Positions 1 to 12,304 of a DNA stretch of 64,000 nucleotides are shown here, piece by piece. Origin of the DNA: Dichomitus squalens LYAD-421 SS1 (Eukaryota > Basidiomycota > Agaricomycetes > Polyporales > Polyporaceae); the NCBI RefSeq assembly GCF_000275845.1, contig NW_006766904.1, forward strand, positions 1 to 64,000, given 5' to 3'. Below the pieces are notes generated by a model. The model had not been told where the DNA came from. It saw only the letters and a list, made by a program, of their open reading frames with translations, and did not search any database. Every line of letters begins with the position of its first letter. Positions within the stretch are counted from its first letter, which is position 1. The position numbers and the translations under genes are program-made.

Positions 1-1
1 C

Positions 2-754
2 CGTGGTGATGTTCTGGACACAGAACCAAAGGCCCATCTTCTGTAACCATTGTTCGAGAGTGATGTCCGAGCCTTTGTTGCCCTTGTACTTGGGTGGTTC
101 TGATGCCTTGATACGTGAGGTCTGTGATACGACAGGAGCCGGGGCGGTGATGATACCGAGCGTGGTGCGGGTTGACAGTCCTTGCTCCAACTGTGTAAAC
201 TTGGCCGCGAGTTCCTTGTACTGTTTGACGAGCTCCGTGTTGTTCCGGTTGAGAACTTCCAGATCCGCGTGGACAGTGACCAATTCCGCCTTCAGCTGTT
301 TGTTCTCTTTGACGGCTTTGAGAGCGAGGTTCCTGGCAGTGTCAGCCTTGGTGTGAAGGCCTGTCATAGACGTGTCCAACTCTTTGAAGGTGGCGTGGGT
401 GGTGTCACACTCATTGAGGAAGTCGTTCTGATGTTCATATAGCTTGCCGCCGAGGACGTTGTAGACATTGACTACTTCACGCCGTGTGATGTCCCTTGTT
501 ACGGAGATGGTCCAGTCGACGTAAGCTTGGTTGGTGATCCCTAAACTGTTTGCCGAGGCACGAATAGCGTCTTCTAACGAGCCATACTCGACGCCAGCGT
601 AGATCCATTGAATTTCTGGGTACGCTTGCAGCGTAGCAGTAGGCGAAGCTAGACGGGTGTGTGCCTGTGACGGAGCCGGGTGTGTGTGTAGACCCAGGTC
701 ATCTGACTCAAAGTCATCCTCTGCCAGAGGGGTGTAACGAGAGCCTGAAGCCAT
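2..754 (-). CDS. Retrotransposon gag-like protein, partial
   Basis: The reading frame opens with ATG at 754 (protein start MASGSRYTPLAEDD) and stays open for 251 codons to the window edge. A coiled-coil stretch with heptad-like Leu/Val/Lys/Glu spacing lies at about residues 120-185. It is followed by a segment, PPKYKGNKGSDITLEQWLQ, that resembles the start of the conserved retrotransposon gag core (small basic loop, then a Trp-containing helix). Gag would form the virus-like particle of the element. No zinc knuckle is visible because the C-terminal part is missing. The ATG lies 24 nt after the stop of the upstream ORF. Gag assignment is inference from layout and core motif. Confidence 0.65.
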   Translation of the reverse strand, partial: MASGSRYTPLAEDDFESDDLGLHTHPAPSQAHTRLASPTATLQAYPEIQWIYAGVEYGSLEDAIRASANSLGITNQAYVDWTISVTRDITRREVVNVYNVLGGKLYEHQNDFLNECDTTHATFKELDTSMTGLHTKADTARNLALKAVKENKQLKAELVTVHADLEVLNRNNTELVKQYKELAAKFTQLEQGLSTRTTLGIITAPAPVVSQTSRIKASEPPKYKGNKGSDITLEQWLQKMGLWFCVQNITT

Positions 755-778
755 TGCAATGATATCCGATGTACAAAA

Positions 779-1501
779 CTAAAGGACGATCCAATCTAAG
801 TACCCGAAATGTTCTAACTCCACTAAAGCCTTGACAATGCGCTCAAAATTCTGTCCAAGTCCACTGAACTTGACCTTTCCAAACTCCTTGCAAAACCAGT
901 CGATGTTTTGCTGCTGATTGCATGTCCACGAAGAGCCGTTTTCGATGTTGTCGAGGATCCACTCAAGCTTGTCACTGATGCATTGAAGGGCGAGCCGATG
1001 ATCGTGGGGAATGTCGAGCAATTGATCCTTGCGATCGAAGATGGCCTGCAGTCTTTTGATGACAGCGCTGACCTTGGAACCGATGATAGCGAGGAGGTCG
1101 ATGGGATCACAATGTGCGAAGGAGGGCAGAGGTGGTGCAGAGATGCGGTACTGGAGAGGGATTGTAGGGGTGGACGGGACAAAGGGTGGTGGCAGTGTGG
1201 TGAGGCGCGTAGCGAGTGGTCTGTCAAGGGGCTGAGTAGAGGGTACAGAAGGTGGGAGTGCCTTGCGACGAGGGACAATTGGGGTATGCCGATACTGACG
1301 GCGATGACGAAGTCGATCTGACGTATCGTCGGCAAGGGCACAGTCAATTTGGGACTGAACGTCAAGGTGACCGTGTCTCTTGAAGTGACGACAGGTAAAC
1401 TCCGGTAGGTCCGAGTCGGATGGAAGGATAGTGGGGGGGGATGATAAACGTTTCAAAAAACTCCTGGGGGAAGAGATCCGGTCCGCAAGTGGTTGAGACA
1501 C
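779..1501 (-). CDS. Retrotransposon upstream ORF (ORF0) of unknown function
   Basis: A 240-codon ORF between the LTR and gag, in the same orientation. The first half is Pro/Ser/Arg-rich and low in structure. The second half, from about residue 125, is richer in hydrophobic and charged residues (for example DLLAIIGSKVSAVIKRLQAIF) and looks like a helical domain. I do not recognise a family. It ends 24 nt before the gag ATG, so it could be an independent small protein, a leader peptide, or the first part of gag in a copy that suffered a frame change. Several overlapping ORFs in other frames of this GC-rich stretch look like shadows. Confidence 0.4.
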   Translation of the reverse strand: MSQPLADRISSPRSFLKRLSSPPTILPSDSDLPEFTCRHFKRHGHLDVQSQIDCALADDTSDRLRHRRQYRHTPIVPRRKALPPSVPSTQPLDRPLATRLTTLPPPFVPSTPTIPLQYRISAPPLPSFAHCDPIDLLAIIGSKVSAVIKRLQAIFDRKDQLLDIPHDHRLALQCISDKLEWILDNIENGSSWTCNQQQNIDWFCKEFGKVKFSGLGQNFERIVKALVELEHFGYLDWIVL

Positions 1502-1535
1502 TCCACAGAGGGGATGGGTAAGAGACTTGATCTAA

Positions 1536-2101
1536 TGTCACAGCCAACGAGCTGTGCCACCAGACAAACAAAGACAAAGCTTACTGGTGAAGGGGTTGGT
1601 GCTGAGAGCGAAGCAACCACAAGTGACACAGCAAGAGATGATGCAAAGAAGTAGATTCCCTAGACTAGAAGGGGCAGTGGGAGGTAGGGCTGCTAGCTAC
1701 CTACAGAGGAGATGGGTGATCGACGAGAAGATCAAGTCTGAGGTTCCCTGCCTCAGACTCCCTACTATATATACTAATACAACGGTGCACAGACCAGGTA
1801 CCTATCGACCATCGTTTGGTCAGAGTTCTCTGCCTCATGTCCTACCCTCTGACCTGCCTCATAGTGGCCTTACAACTAATACCTGAGTTGTACCGAGTCT
1901 GGACCCTTTCCAATGAGTAAGTGCTCCTGCTGTCACATCAGTCACCTGCCAGTGAGTGAGGATGGGCGCTCCTGGCCGTTATGAGGTCTGGGGTTCGATC
2001 CTGGCCCCTCCACTTTCCGGTACAAGTTGTCCGCGGTCAAGGTGAGCGTCTGTCCCAGTACACATGACCCCCAGGTCACGTGGCACGAGAAAACTGTGAC
2101 A
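1536..2101 (-). repeat. LTR of the minus-strand retrotransposon
   Basis: On the minus strand it begins TGTCACAG and ends CTGTGACA, a terminal inverted pair typical of LTRs (TG...CA). Its second half, about 1536-1890, is recognisably the same as the reverse complement of 2401-2737, which defines it as a member of the same LTR family. A TATA-like run (tactatatatacta) lies near 1762-1776, at a likely U3/R position. It is about 566 bp long and sits directly before the leader of the upstream ORF. Confidence 0.75.
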
Positions 2102-2737
2102 GTCCGGGTCTGGGTCAGGGTAAAATAATGTAGCCGAAAAGGGAAAGGGTCAGGGTCGGACTCAGGGTTCGGTCATGTAGACGAAAGGGGAAGGCATTAA
2201 GGGAAAAGGGCCAAGTCCAGAAACGTAGTCGTCAGGAGACAGAGTGGGGGATGATAGTGTACAGGTGGACGACGGAGAGCCGGAAAGGTAAGCATAGGTC
2301 GCCAGGGATAGGAAGGGGGTTGAGTGTACACGAGGGCGATGAGAAGGAGTGATTCAATAACGAAAAGATGGGGGTGGGGCGTACCGACGGTAATATTATG
2401 ATGACTCAGGTATTAGTCACGAGGCAGGTCACGGGACAGAACATGGATCTGCAGGAACTCTGACCAAACAATCTTCAATAGATACCTGGTCTGTGCACCA
2501 TTGTATTAGTATAAATAGTAGGAAGTCTGAGGCAGGGAACCTCAGACCTGATCTTCTCGTCGATCACCCATCTCCTCTATAGCAGCCCTACCTCTCAACA
2601 CCCCTTCTAGTCTAGGGAATACACTTCTTCACATCTCTTTACTGTGTCACCTCTGGTTGCTTTGCTCCTCAGCATCAACCTTTGCACTAGTAAGCTTGTC
2701 CTTGTTTGTTCGGTGGTACAGCTCGTTAGCTGTGACA
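2095..2737 (+). repeat. Solo LTR, head-to-head with the previous LTR
   Basis: It starts TGTGACAG and ends GCTGTGACA and has no internal coding region after it, so it is a solo LTR of about 643 bp. The 3' half (2401-2737) aligns with the LTR at 1536-1890 in opposite orientation, with scattered substitutions and small indels. The first 300 bp (U3) is different, GGAAAGGG/GTAGCC-rich and unlike the partner, so this is a related subfamily. The two LTR starts overlap in the palindromic heptamer at 2095-2101. No matching target-site duplication was found (2090-2094 versus 2738-2742). Confidence 0.7.
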
Positions 2738-2815
2738 GGTGTTCGAACACTTTCCGTTAGTACAAGTACAGATGTGATATAATATGATATTGCAAGACCA
2801 TATAACTCACTTATA

Positions 2816-4427
2816 CAGCGACCGCAAAAAATACTGCATCAGCGGTCTCGACACATAGTTTTTTGGACTAGCTCACCAGAAACCTGGGCTATCTGTAACC
2901 TGGTACATTCAATGACAAACCAGACTTTTTAAAAATATGTTGTCGGAAGGAGACTGGTGAATACACATTTTGCTAGTGTGCAACTGACCCACAATCTGAT
3001 TAGGCATCTATTTGACATCTGCCAGCTCAGCACGCCCACTGTAACCTCCCCTCAACACCTACGCTGTCATGAACTTTTATGACTATATTCCTTTAATACT
3101 CGCTTCTCTGGAGCTTACTCTACAAGCCTACTGCCATGACTGTTTGCACGCTCAGCAAACGTGCTCGTATTCTTGCTTTCCGTGACCCTCACTTTAAAAA
3201 GCTGAAGACCTTCCACGAGATTGTGTCTCTTCTGGGACTTGATCCCTCTACAGCCTAGCGCAACTACAAGATTGTCCAGCAGACCAGTGACATCTACTAC
3301 CGCCCTTCAAAATCAGGCCGCCCTTGCAAACTCTCTCCCCGCAACCTCCGTCATGCCGAGATCACCTTAGCGTGGGGGCTGCTTGAGATGCAACTGACCT
3401 CCAGCAACAGCTCTTCCCCACAGTCAGCCCCCAAACCATTCAGCACAGTCTCTGTGAGATTGGCTTGCATGGCTGGGTGTGCCAGGAGAAGCCATACCTG
3501 AGCCGTTTCACTGTGGTGCAGCGGAAGTTGTGGGTGGAGGGAGTTGCTGGATGGGATGTTGAACATTGGCGCTTGATTATCTCAGATGAGTCTAGGTTCA
3601 ACCTTTTTGGCTCAGATGGGAGGCAATGGTGCTGGAGAAGGGATGGGGAGGCTTTTCTGGACAGGAACGTGAAGAAGACCGTCAAGCATGGGTGAGGAAC
3701 TGTCATAGTCTGGGGATGCATCACATCGCACAGAGTTGGACGTCTTCACCGCATCAACGGCATCATGGATGCAAAGAAGTACTGTGCCATTATCAAGGAG
3801 TCACTGCTGGGTACACTTCATGACCACCACATCCCCACTCATCACATCATCGTCCAGCAAGACAACAATTGCAAACACACTTCCCACCTTGCCGCACATT
3901 GGTTTGAGGACCATAACATCACTTTACTCCCCTGGCCTTCATCCTCCCCCAATATGAACATCATCGAGCATGTCTGGGACGAGCTAGATCGCCATGTGCA
4001 CCGTTGCAACCCACTCCCATACAACACCAACAAGCTATGGGCCGCTTTAGAGGAGGAGTGGTATGGACTTGATCCTGAGTACATACAGAAGCTTTATGGC
4101 TCACTTCCCCATCGCGTTCAGGCCCTTAGGGATGCTCATGAACTACATACACATTACTAGGCTTAGCTCTGCACCGTTGTCAAATTTTCGCCAACTCTTG
4201 TCATTCATTACACACTGCTTATATGCCACTATATGGTGGTCTGCCCCCTGTTGTTCCAATAGAGTGGGCATTTCTGCCTTGTTTATTACCAAGCATTCTA
4301 TAAGTGATACATGACATGCATTGCTACAAATGACCCCTAGTTTCGAGCCAGGAGCTGCTGTGCGTGGCCCGCTATACGACGATTTTGGCGGCGCTAAGCG
4401 CCGGTGCAGTATTTTTTGCGGTCACTG
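2816..4427 (+). mobile_element. Tc1/mariner transposon, inactive copy with intact ends
   Basis: Terminal inverted repeats of 23 bp with one mismatch lie at 2816-2838 and 4405-4427 (CAGYGACCGC then an A-run and TACTGCA). Each is flanked by TA (2814-2815 and 4428-4429), the classic Tc1/mariner target duplication. The 1612-bp element holds a broken transposase of the DD34E type. Length and structure fit the family. Transposition by this copy is impossible without outside transposase, but the ends look usable in trans. Confidence 0.9.
3136..4160 (+). pseudogene. Tc1/mariner-type transposase (disrupted)
   Basis: The frame opens at 3136 (MTVCTLSKRARILAF, an HTH-like N-terminus) and is interrupted by an in-frame TAG near 3256 and by at least one frameshift before about 3465. 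It continues in a second frame that carries another TGA at 3693-3695. The catalytic triad is still readable: first Asp in ISDESRFNLFG, second Asp in IIVQQDNNCKHTS, and the Glu in SSSPNMNIIEHVWDELD, spaced as in DD34E enzymes. Several normally conserved residues have changed (QDNNCKHT for the usual QDNDPKHT; SPNMN for SPDLN). It ends at TAG 4158-4160. Confidence 0.88.
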
Positions 4428-4654
4428 TATTAGGTGTACCAGTCTCGAAAGTGATGTGTGCCCGATGACGCACTGTCCGGGTGCTGTATTTTGGAATTCC
4501 CTGACTGGTGGTGGCTATATTGATGCGCTTTTGCCGATCGTGGGACAAACCCTATGGGCGCTTACCTTCAACGCGCCAGCCGCCTACGGGCACTAGGTAC
4601 CAATCCCTCTTATAGCCCATAACATGCAATCATCTGCATACGCCGAGGCTTATG

Positions 4655-6059
4655 CCCAGTGAGAACGTGCCCGATTCGGGTCAATTTCGGTCGAATCCAA
4701 TTGTATCTAGTCGTGCAACCTGACATTTTACGACCATCCGGACTATATACGACGGCTGTCGTATTCAGCGGTATGATGCCGTCTAAGGAATCGATAGAAT
4801 ACAGCTTCAGTCGATTTGGGTCGACGGTAGTCGTTAGCCATCGGGTTTATTTGATTAGATTCGGACCACACCATTGGATAATATGGGGGAAATGACTGTA
4901 TTCTGTCATATAGGATCGTGTTACACTACATGGTACAATACAGCTACTATTGGGCGCATTTGGATTCTGTGCAGATGATACTTTGCTGGCGCGCATGCAT
5001 CGCAAACTTAAGCTGGAACCATGAGCTGTTGCAGGTTTGTTGGAGACCAGGGAAGGGTGAGAAGACAGGGCAGGGAGGGAGGTGCAATGTTGGAGACGAA
5101 GATGTCCAAGCAATGGGGAAGGAGAGTCGAAAGCTAGATAAGAATGTGTCAGCGCACACATATGCAGTCGTGAGGCACAGCCATCACCTCAAGCGGCTGC
5201 GTGCGCCAGGCGAACTTGGAAGGATGCCTCGGGAAGAGAGTGAAAACGATAAGGGTAACTGAAGTGACACATGTACCTTCAAGTGTGTTGCACATGCATG
5301 ATAGACCTCATATGGAATGATGTTGTAACGGCGACACCATGCACGAGTACTCACCTTATCCTCTGGACCATGATGCAGCCTTGAAGTTCTCTCAAAGTCT
5401 AACGTACCTTCCTAACACTGTAAAAAGGCGCACTGTGTTATCACCAAGGCAGGGATGTATGCCGTACTGGCGGTCAGGAAGAGAGGAACAGAGAAGGGTT
5501 AGGGAACAAGGGGGAAGACGGCGGTGGTCTGTGCAAGCAGTGACTCCACTGCACTGACGTCACTTTGTTTAGGGCAGGTTCCCACTACCAGAGAACAGAA
5601 ACTTCGTGTCTCTGCATCTTGCAGTACTGGAGACAATCACAATTGAAATATATTTTGGAGGCGGCATCACGACATAGTCCAATAGTGAGCAAAATCGTAC
5701 GAGAACGACTATACTAGATCCCTGGCACAGTTGCGTGATGGGAGCAAGCATCAAGCACAAATCTTATATGGCGAAGAGAGGTCAAAACACAACTCAAGCT
5801 AAGGCATTACGGAGCGACATGCTAAAGCATTAGGTAGCGACAAGCTAAGACATTACGGCGCCGCAGCTGTAGAGACAGTAGTAGACGTCATGTCGTTAGA
5901 GACACGCACGTCCGATCTCGCGACCATCAAGCTAAGACGGACGTCAAATGGGCGCTTATGACCGCCAAATCGAACAAATTCGACTCAACACAAGTACATA
6001 CAGCTGGACACGACCGGACTCGCCCCAAATCGACCCGAATCGGGCACGTTCTCACTGGG
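4655..6059. mobile_element. Non-autonomous inverted-repeat DNA element, 1.4 kb
   Basis: Perfect 28-bp terminal inverted repeats lie at 4655-4682 and 6032-6059, starting CCCAGTGAGAACGTGCCC. They are flanked by a 7-bp direct repeat GCTTATG (4648-4654 and 6060-6066). Subterminal regions also share short inverted motifs (CGGTCG, ATTCGAC). The interior has only short, unconvincing ORFs and a degenerate run of about 20-bp units near 5790-5860 (AAGCATTAGGTAGCGAC-like). The ends and near-8-bp duplication would suit a hAT-like element, but without a transposase the superfamily is open. Confidence 0.75.
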
Positions 6060-6737
6060 GCTTATGAGTCATTAGGGTGTGTACTGTAGGCCGGCAAATT
6101 AGCGCGGCATGACAGCCCTTTCATCTGATGATCAGGAATGCATGGAGTACCGAAAGAAGCAATAAGCCGCCTGCGTCAAGAGAGGAGTCGATCGGGGGGC
6201 GAGGGTCGCTGATTCAGGTGCGTCAGCACGGAGAGGAAAATGATGTCTAAAAGAGATGACCCGAGCGGGAGGGCTGTCGGGGCGGGGGGACCGAACGTCG
6301 GCCGGTCGGATGAGGGCAGGACGACGGGGGGCGGTGGCGGGCGACAAGGACAGCTGCGACGAATCCGGGGGAGATCTGGAAACGATTTTGGGGGCTCGAG
6401 GGGCGTGTTGAGTGATTGAAGACGGGCTGCTGAGAAGGAAGCGTGGGCGAGGGTCGGAGAAAAATACAAGTCTGCATTTTTGCATCTCTGATTTTCAGAT
6501 TGGGTGGGGACAGCCACGATCCAGGAGAGAATCCTGCCTCGGCCCTGAGCGCGACGACGACGATCCGTCTGTCCGAACCTCTTCTCGTTCCTTTCACTTC
6601 CATCGCGCCCTCGACGACCCTCACCACGCCCGCCAAGCTCTCTTTCCTTCATACTCTATGCTCTTTTAACCAACCGCTCCCTTCGATCTGGCTACACGTC
6701 CCTTCCATCCACCCGTCACTCCCCCGCGTACATAGGC
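6060..6737. other. Upstream region of the Nrp1-like gene
   Basis: About 680 bp between the transposon and the first host gene. From about 6560 to 6730 the plus strand is pyrimidine-rich (many TC/CCT runs), which is typical of fungal promoters and leaders just before the start codon. Short ORFs on both strands here show no recognisable protein signature. Confidence 0.4.
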
Positions 6738-9241
6738 ATGCCCCCTCAGCACCCCCTGCAGCAGTTGGGCGTCCCTCAAGCCTTGCATCCCCGGCTTCAC
6801 GAGCAGGGCGGCTTTACTAGGCACGATCCTTCCCCTCTCCAGCACCGCGTACTTTCTCTCCCAGCTTCTCCGAGCCGAAGCATGCGGGAAATTTTACCAC
6901 AATCGACGGTTGTCCGGGTACGTTATACGATGCTACCGCGTATTCGCGCCGCTCACATAGCTTCGGCGCCCATCATAGCTCGTAAACCTTCGGTCAACGC
7001 CGAAGGACCTGTTGTGGAAGCTCTTTACACACGGCTGTTCGCAGGTATGCCATTCTTCTCTTTGTTTGTATTCCGAATATTAACTACCCGCTCGACCAGA
7101 TCGCGTTGCCTCCACCTACCCCTGTCCAAGCTCCTCCGGAGACGAGTATCGCTAGCGCCGGCAATATCTGGGCTGTCTTTCCCTCGCCCTCAGAAGTATG
7201 TCCTTCGATGCAGTCTTCATAGCTCGCTCTTGTTGACCGACCCACAGGCGCGAGCTGCGTTGGGCTTGTCCTGCGATCTATTCACCGTAGTCCCCGCCCT
7301 CGAAACGGAACTCGCATTCCTGCCGGCGACAAGGAGAATCGCCTCAGAGCCACTTGTCAGTCAGTTCTTCCTTCGTCCTGCCTTGTCCTGACATCTCTCT
7401 CGACAGTCGCCTCAACTCCGGCTCAACACCCAGCGCGCGTCGACGCAGCCACACATGATCCCTGAGAGCCATTTCATTGGTATCCACCGTCCACCTCAAC
7501 TTCGCTCCGCCGGCGCAGCTGCCCAGACCGACTCTGCTGGTGGTGGTGCTCCGACCTACACCATTTCGAGCAATCCGCCGAATCCCAAGACTAGTTTCCG
7601 ATTGGGCGATTGGATGTACGTGATATAGACCCCACTGTCTATCGTCATGCTCAACCTTGCTTGATCCTAGATGCTCCGCCTCGAACTGCAGCGCCCACAA
7701 TTTTCAGTAGGTCCCCTTATGTTCTTTTATGTAATCTTGCTGAACACCACTAAACGCTTACGCTTACGGTAGAAGAAACACCGTATGCATAGCTTGCGCC
7801 CGTCCGCGCACTGGCGGCGCGTCTGAACTTTCGGTAGACACGGCGCTGTCTCCACCATTGCCGCTCGCGGCCCCTTCGCCGCGCTTTGCGGGAATGTATA
7901 ATACTGCGCAAGGTGTCTCTCCGGTGTCCCCATCGGCACCTACAGGCCCTGTGACCCCGGGCTATCCTGCTCAACTTGCGTCGAACGCTCTGGCCATGAA
8001 CGTGTCACACAAGCCGCCACCCCCACAGTATCCTCCGCTCACTCCATCTGGACGTGCTCTCAGCGTCGGCGGCAGAGTGCGCAACATCTCGCGGGACCCA
8101 CTTTCCCCCTGCGTCATGTATTGGCCGGATAACGAACCGCTTCCAGAGCCCTGCCAAATCCGCCCGATTGAAACCGCCCTGATGACGGTAGGTGCACGTT
8201 ACCTGCTTTCCTGTCGCCCCCTCACGCCCTTCCACAGTATCCCCCCATCATCAATACCGGTAACAAGGGCGCCGCGGAGAAGCAGCCAGGCGATTGGGTT
8301 TGTGGGAAGTGCAACTATCATAACTGGCGTCGTCGAAAGGTTTGCCAGACGTGTTATCCCTGTCAGTAGATATTATTCGCTTTGACCTCATCACGCGTAG
8401 ACTAACATGTCCCACAGACGCTGAGGGCAACGGAGACTCTATATCCGCGGCTGTCCAGGCCGAACGTATCGCGCTCCTCGCAAACGTCCTCACTACCCAG
8501 TTCAATGCTCTTGACTTGAACGGTGTTCCCGCACAGCCTGAGCGGCCTCAGGGAGACTTGGCCAGTGTCCCCCCTCAGCAGCTCCGTTTCCCCAACGGAA
8601 GGAGCCGTAGCATGGGAAACAGCCGTCACGGGTCGCCTCTTCTTCCGCCAATCGCGTTCTCGGACCAGGACAAAGGTCTCTTGCCTATCTATCAGACGTC
8701 GGGTGGCCACCCTGAGCGCGTGCCGCGTGAGCTGCAGCCCTACGGCGGCGGTCTCATGTCTGATTCACGCGACTCCCACAACCTCCTACCATCCTTCCTG
8801 CAGGACATCATACACTCGCCCTCGCAATCCTCGTCGCCGACGTCGTCTTCTTCGGCTGACCTCTCCTACGACGGTTCCTCGGAGGATGCGCATTACATCC
8901 TCACTCCAGGGACCTCCAGCCGTTCGGTCATGTCGGCCGCGTCCAACCGGCAGGGCCAGTACAACCCTGGTCCGCGGAAGAGCAGCTCGTCGTCATACAG
9001 CTCCCTTGGACGGAGTAGTGGCAGCTCCATCTGGAAGCTCGACGGCGAAGAAAGCAAGACCTACTCGACGTCGTCCTCGACACGTACTTCTCCGACCACC
9101 CATCACGCCCAAGCGGCGTCTGTGCGAAGTGACGTCAACTCCAACGACCACGCCGCCGCTGCCTCCTTCGCCGACGTCGAAAGCGGTGTCACGCCAAAAG
9201 GTACCAGCGGCTTCTGGCAAGCCGCATCCCGGTACGCGTAA
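6738..9241 (+). CDS. Nrp1-like RNA-binding protein (RRM-like region, two RanBP2 zinc fingers)
   Basis: A multi-exon gene. After an N-terminal region (MPPQHPLQQLGV) comes an RRM-like part (ASAGNIWAVFPSPSEARAAL). Two RanBP2-type zinc fingers follow: GDWICSASNCSAHNFQRN, spliced across introns at 7617-7671 and about 7710-7774, and GDWVCGKCNYHNWRRRKVCQ near 8292-8365. Both carry the W-x-C-x2-4-C...N...C-x2-C pattern that binds single-stranded RNA. The C-terminal third is Ser-rich and disordered. Other introns lie near 7045-7131, 7197-7249, 7371-7426, 8188-8232 and 8370-8417. The domain order matches yeast Nrp1, a stress-granule RNA-binding protein; that homology is inferred. The start and first intron are the least certain parts. 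Confidence 0.75.
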
Positions 9242-10228
9242 ATGCACTATCCTATCTAATCTGGACTAGTACGTGTTCCCCGTCAGCTCTGGGTGGCAAC
9301 GTCTGACAGCTTGTTGCAGTGTAGTAGCAAGGAAGGAAAAATCGCCGCACGCCGTGTACCCATTATTGCCTCCCTCTATCGTCGCTTTGTGACGCATAGA
9401 CGCTCCTGTATCTACTATCTTGCTCTATCTGTCCCCGTGATCTACGGACACACTCTCCTTTCCTTTTCTTCTGGTATTGGTGTACTTGCATTCTCCCCTT
9501 TGTGTCCTGACATGCACCGCGTGTCAGTCAGGCTTAGCGCAGGCTTCGTTTCCAGAGGGTGTCGTGCGCGAAGGTGTTGTAGTCATGAGAAACGGAACTC
9601 TTCTGTAGACAGATAGAATATACGCGTATAAGTACGACATATCTAGTGTACAACATCCGTCAGCGGATGAGGAATGGAATACTAGTTTTCGCATCGAATG
9701 CAGGCCAGCGTATGTGGAAGACATCGCATCATTCCTCGATCCCGGTTGGAGCCCGGCGTTTCATAATCCTCCATTGAAAGGACCCCGATTATTCTCCCAG
9801 GTGAGTGATTCAAGATTCTCCAATCTGAACAACCTTGTCCGGACTGAAAAACGTTCTCGCACTTTCTATCCTCGGGTTTGGTCCAAAACTTGTCCGGATT
9901 CCATAGATCGCTCATTTGTCATTATCGGGGGTCCTGTGCGGAAGCCGAAGCATCACCTAGCATCACCTAGCATCACCAGGGGCAAAATACTTACGTCGCG
10001 GCGGCACAGCATGCACCGACTCTGTGTCATTTCAAAGGCCCGACGTTGGCGAAAGCTTGCGTGGCGATGGGATCGCAGCGATCACTCGCCCACGCCAAGA
10101 AACTGATCGCTAGTTTGTACATTCACGAGTAAGCACAAACATCGGTCATCCTACAACCTTGTCCTCGACGAAGGCCGTACAACCCTCCCCCGAGGGCACA
10201 AGCAACTAACACATCGGTATCTGCGTAT
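9242..10228. other. Intergenic region between convergent genes
   Basis: Nearly 1 kb between the Nrp1-like gene and the 3' end of the DAHP synthase gene. It contains a short tandem repeat, three copies of CATCACCTAG-like units at about 9951-9976. A 130-codon plus-strand ORF at 9714-10106 has no recognisable domain, no clear splice continuation and a composition like noncoding DNA, so I do not call it a gene. The first part should hold the 3' UTR of the upstream gene. Confidence 0.4.
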
Positions 10229-11984
<1,756 letters not shown>

Positions 11985-12304
11985 GGTGGATGTGGGGGCA
12001 AGAACTGAGGCAGGGAAGTGGTACGAGGCGGCAAGGGCGGTGAGTCAGAGCACACGTTCGCTGGCTCTGGCCGAGTAGAAACACAGTACTGCTCGACCAA
12101 GCACTCCGAGGAGAAACCGAAACCGACTCGGAGACCACACAGATCTGCCATAGATTATCTAATCTCTCTCAGCAGCACAGCCACCTCCCATCTCCCTCGC
12201 CACAGATCTGCGCTGCTCTATGATCTCGCTAACCCGACATACATATACACACAATCGCCTCTCAACCGTTCCTGTTCCTCACATTCTGACTCCCACTTAC
12301 TCGC
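11985..12304. promoter_or_regulatory. Divergent promoter region, DAHP synthase / PIH1
   Basis: A 320-bp interval between two start codons pointing apart, so it must hold both promoters and leaders. CT-rich stretches precede the PIH1 start. I see no strong TATA box or recognisable operator. Confidence 0.5.

Larger units (their letters stand above)
1..2101 (-). mobile_element. LTR retrotransposon, 5' part (truncated by window edge)
   Basis: Read on the minus strand, this is the 5' end of an LTR element: an LTR (2101 down to 1536), a 35-nt leader, a 240-codon upstream ORF (1501-779) and a gag-like ORF that starts at 754 and runs off the left edge. Protease, reverse transcriptase, integrase and the second LTR would lie outside the window, so the superfamily cannot be proved; the gag style fits a Ty3/Gypsy element of agaricomycetes. 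The sequence just inside the LTR (1535 downward) does not match a primer-binding site I can assign to a specific tRNA. Both visible ORFs are open, so the copy may be fairly young. Confidence 0.75.

Noticed and set aside
9951..9976. Short tandem repeat considered as a possible CRISPR-like array
   Set aside because: Only about three contiguous 10-bp units without spacers; a simple tandem repeat in a eukaryotic genome.
9714..10106. 130-codon ORF downstream of the Nrp1-like gene
   Set aside because: No domain, no splice partners and a tandem repeat inside it; probably UTR or intergenic.
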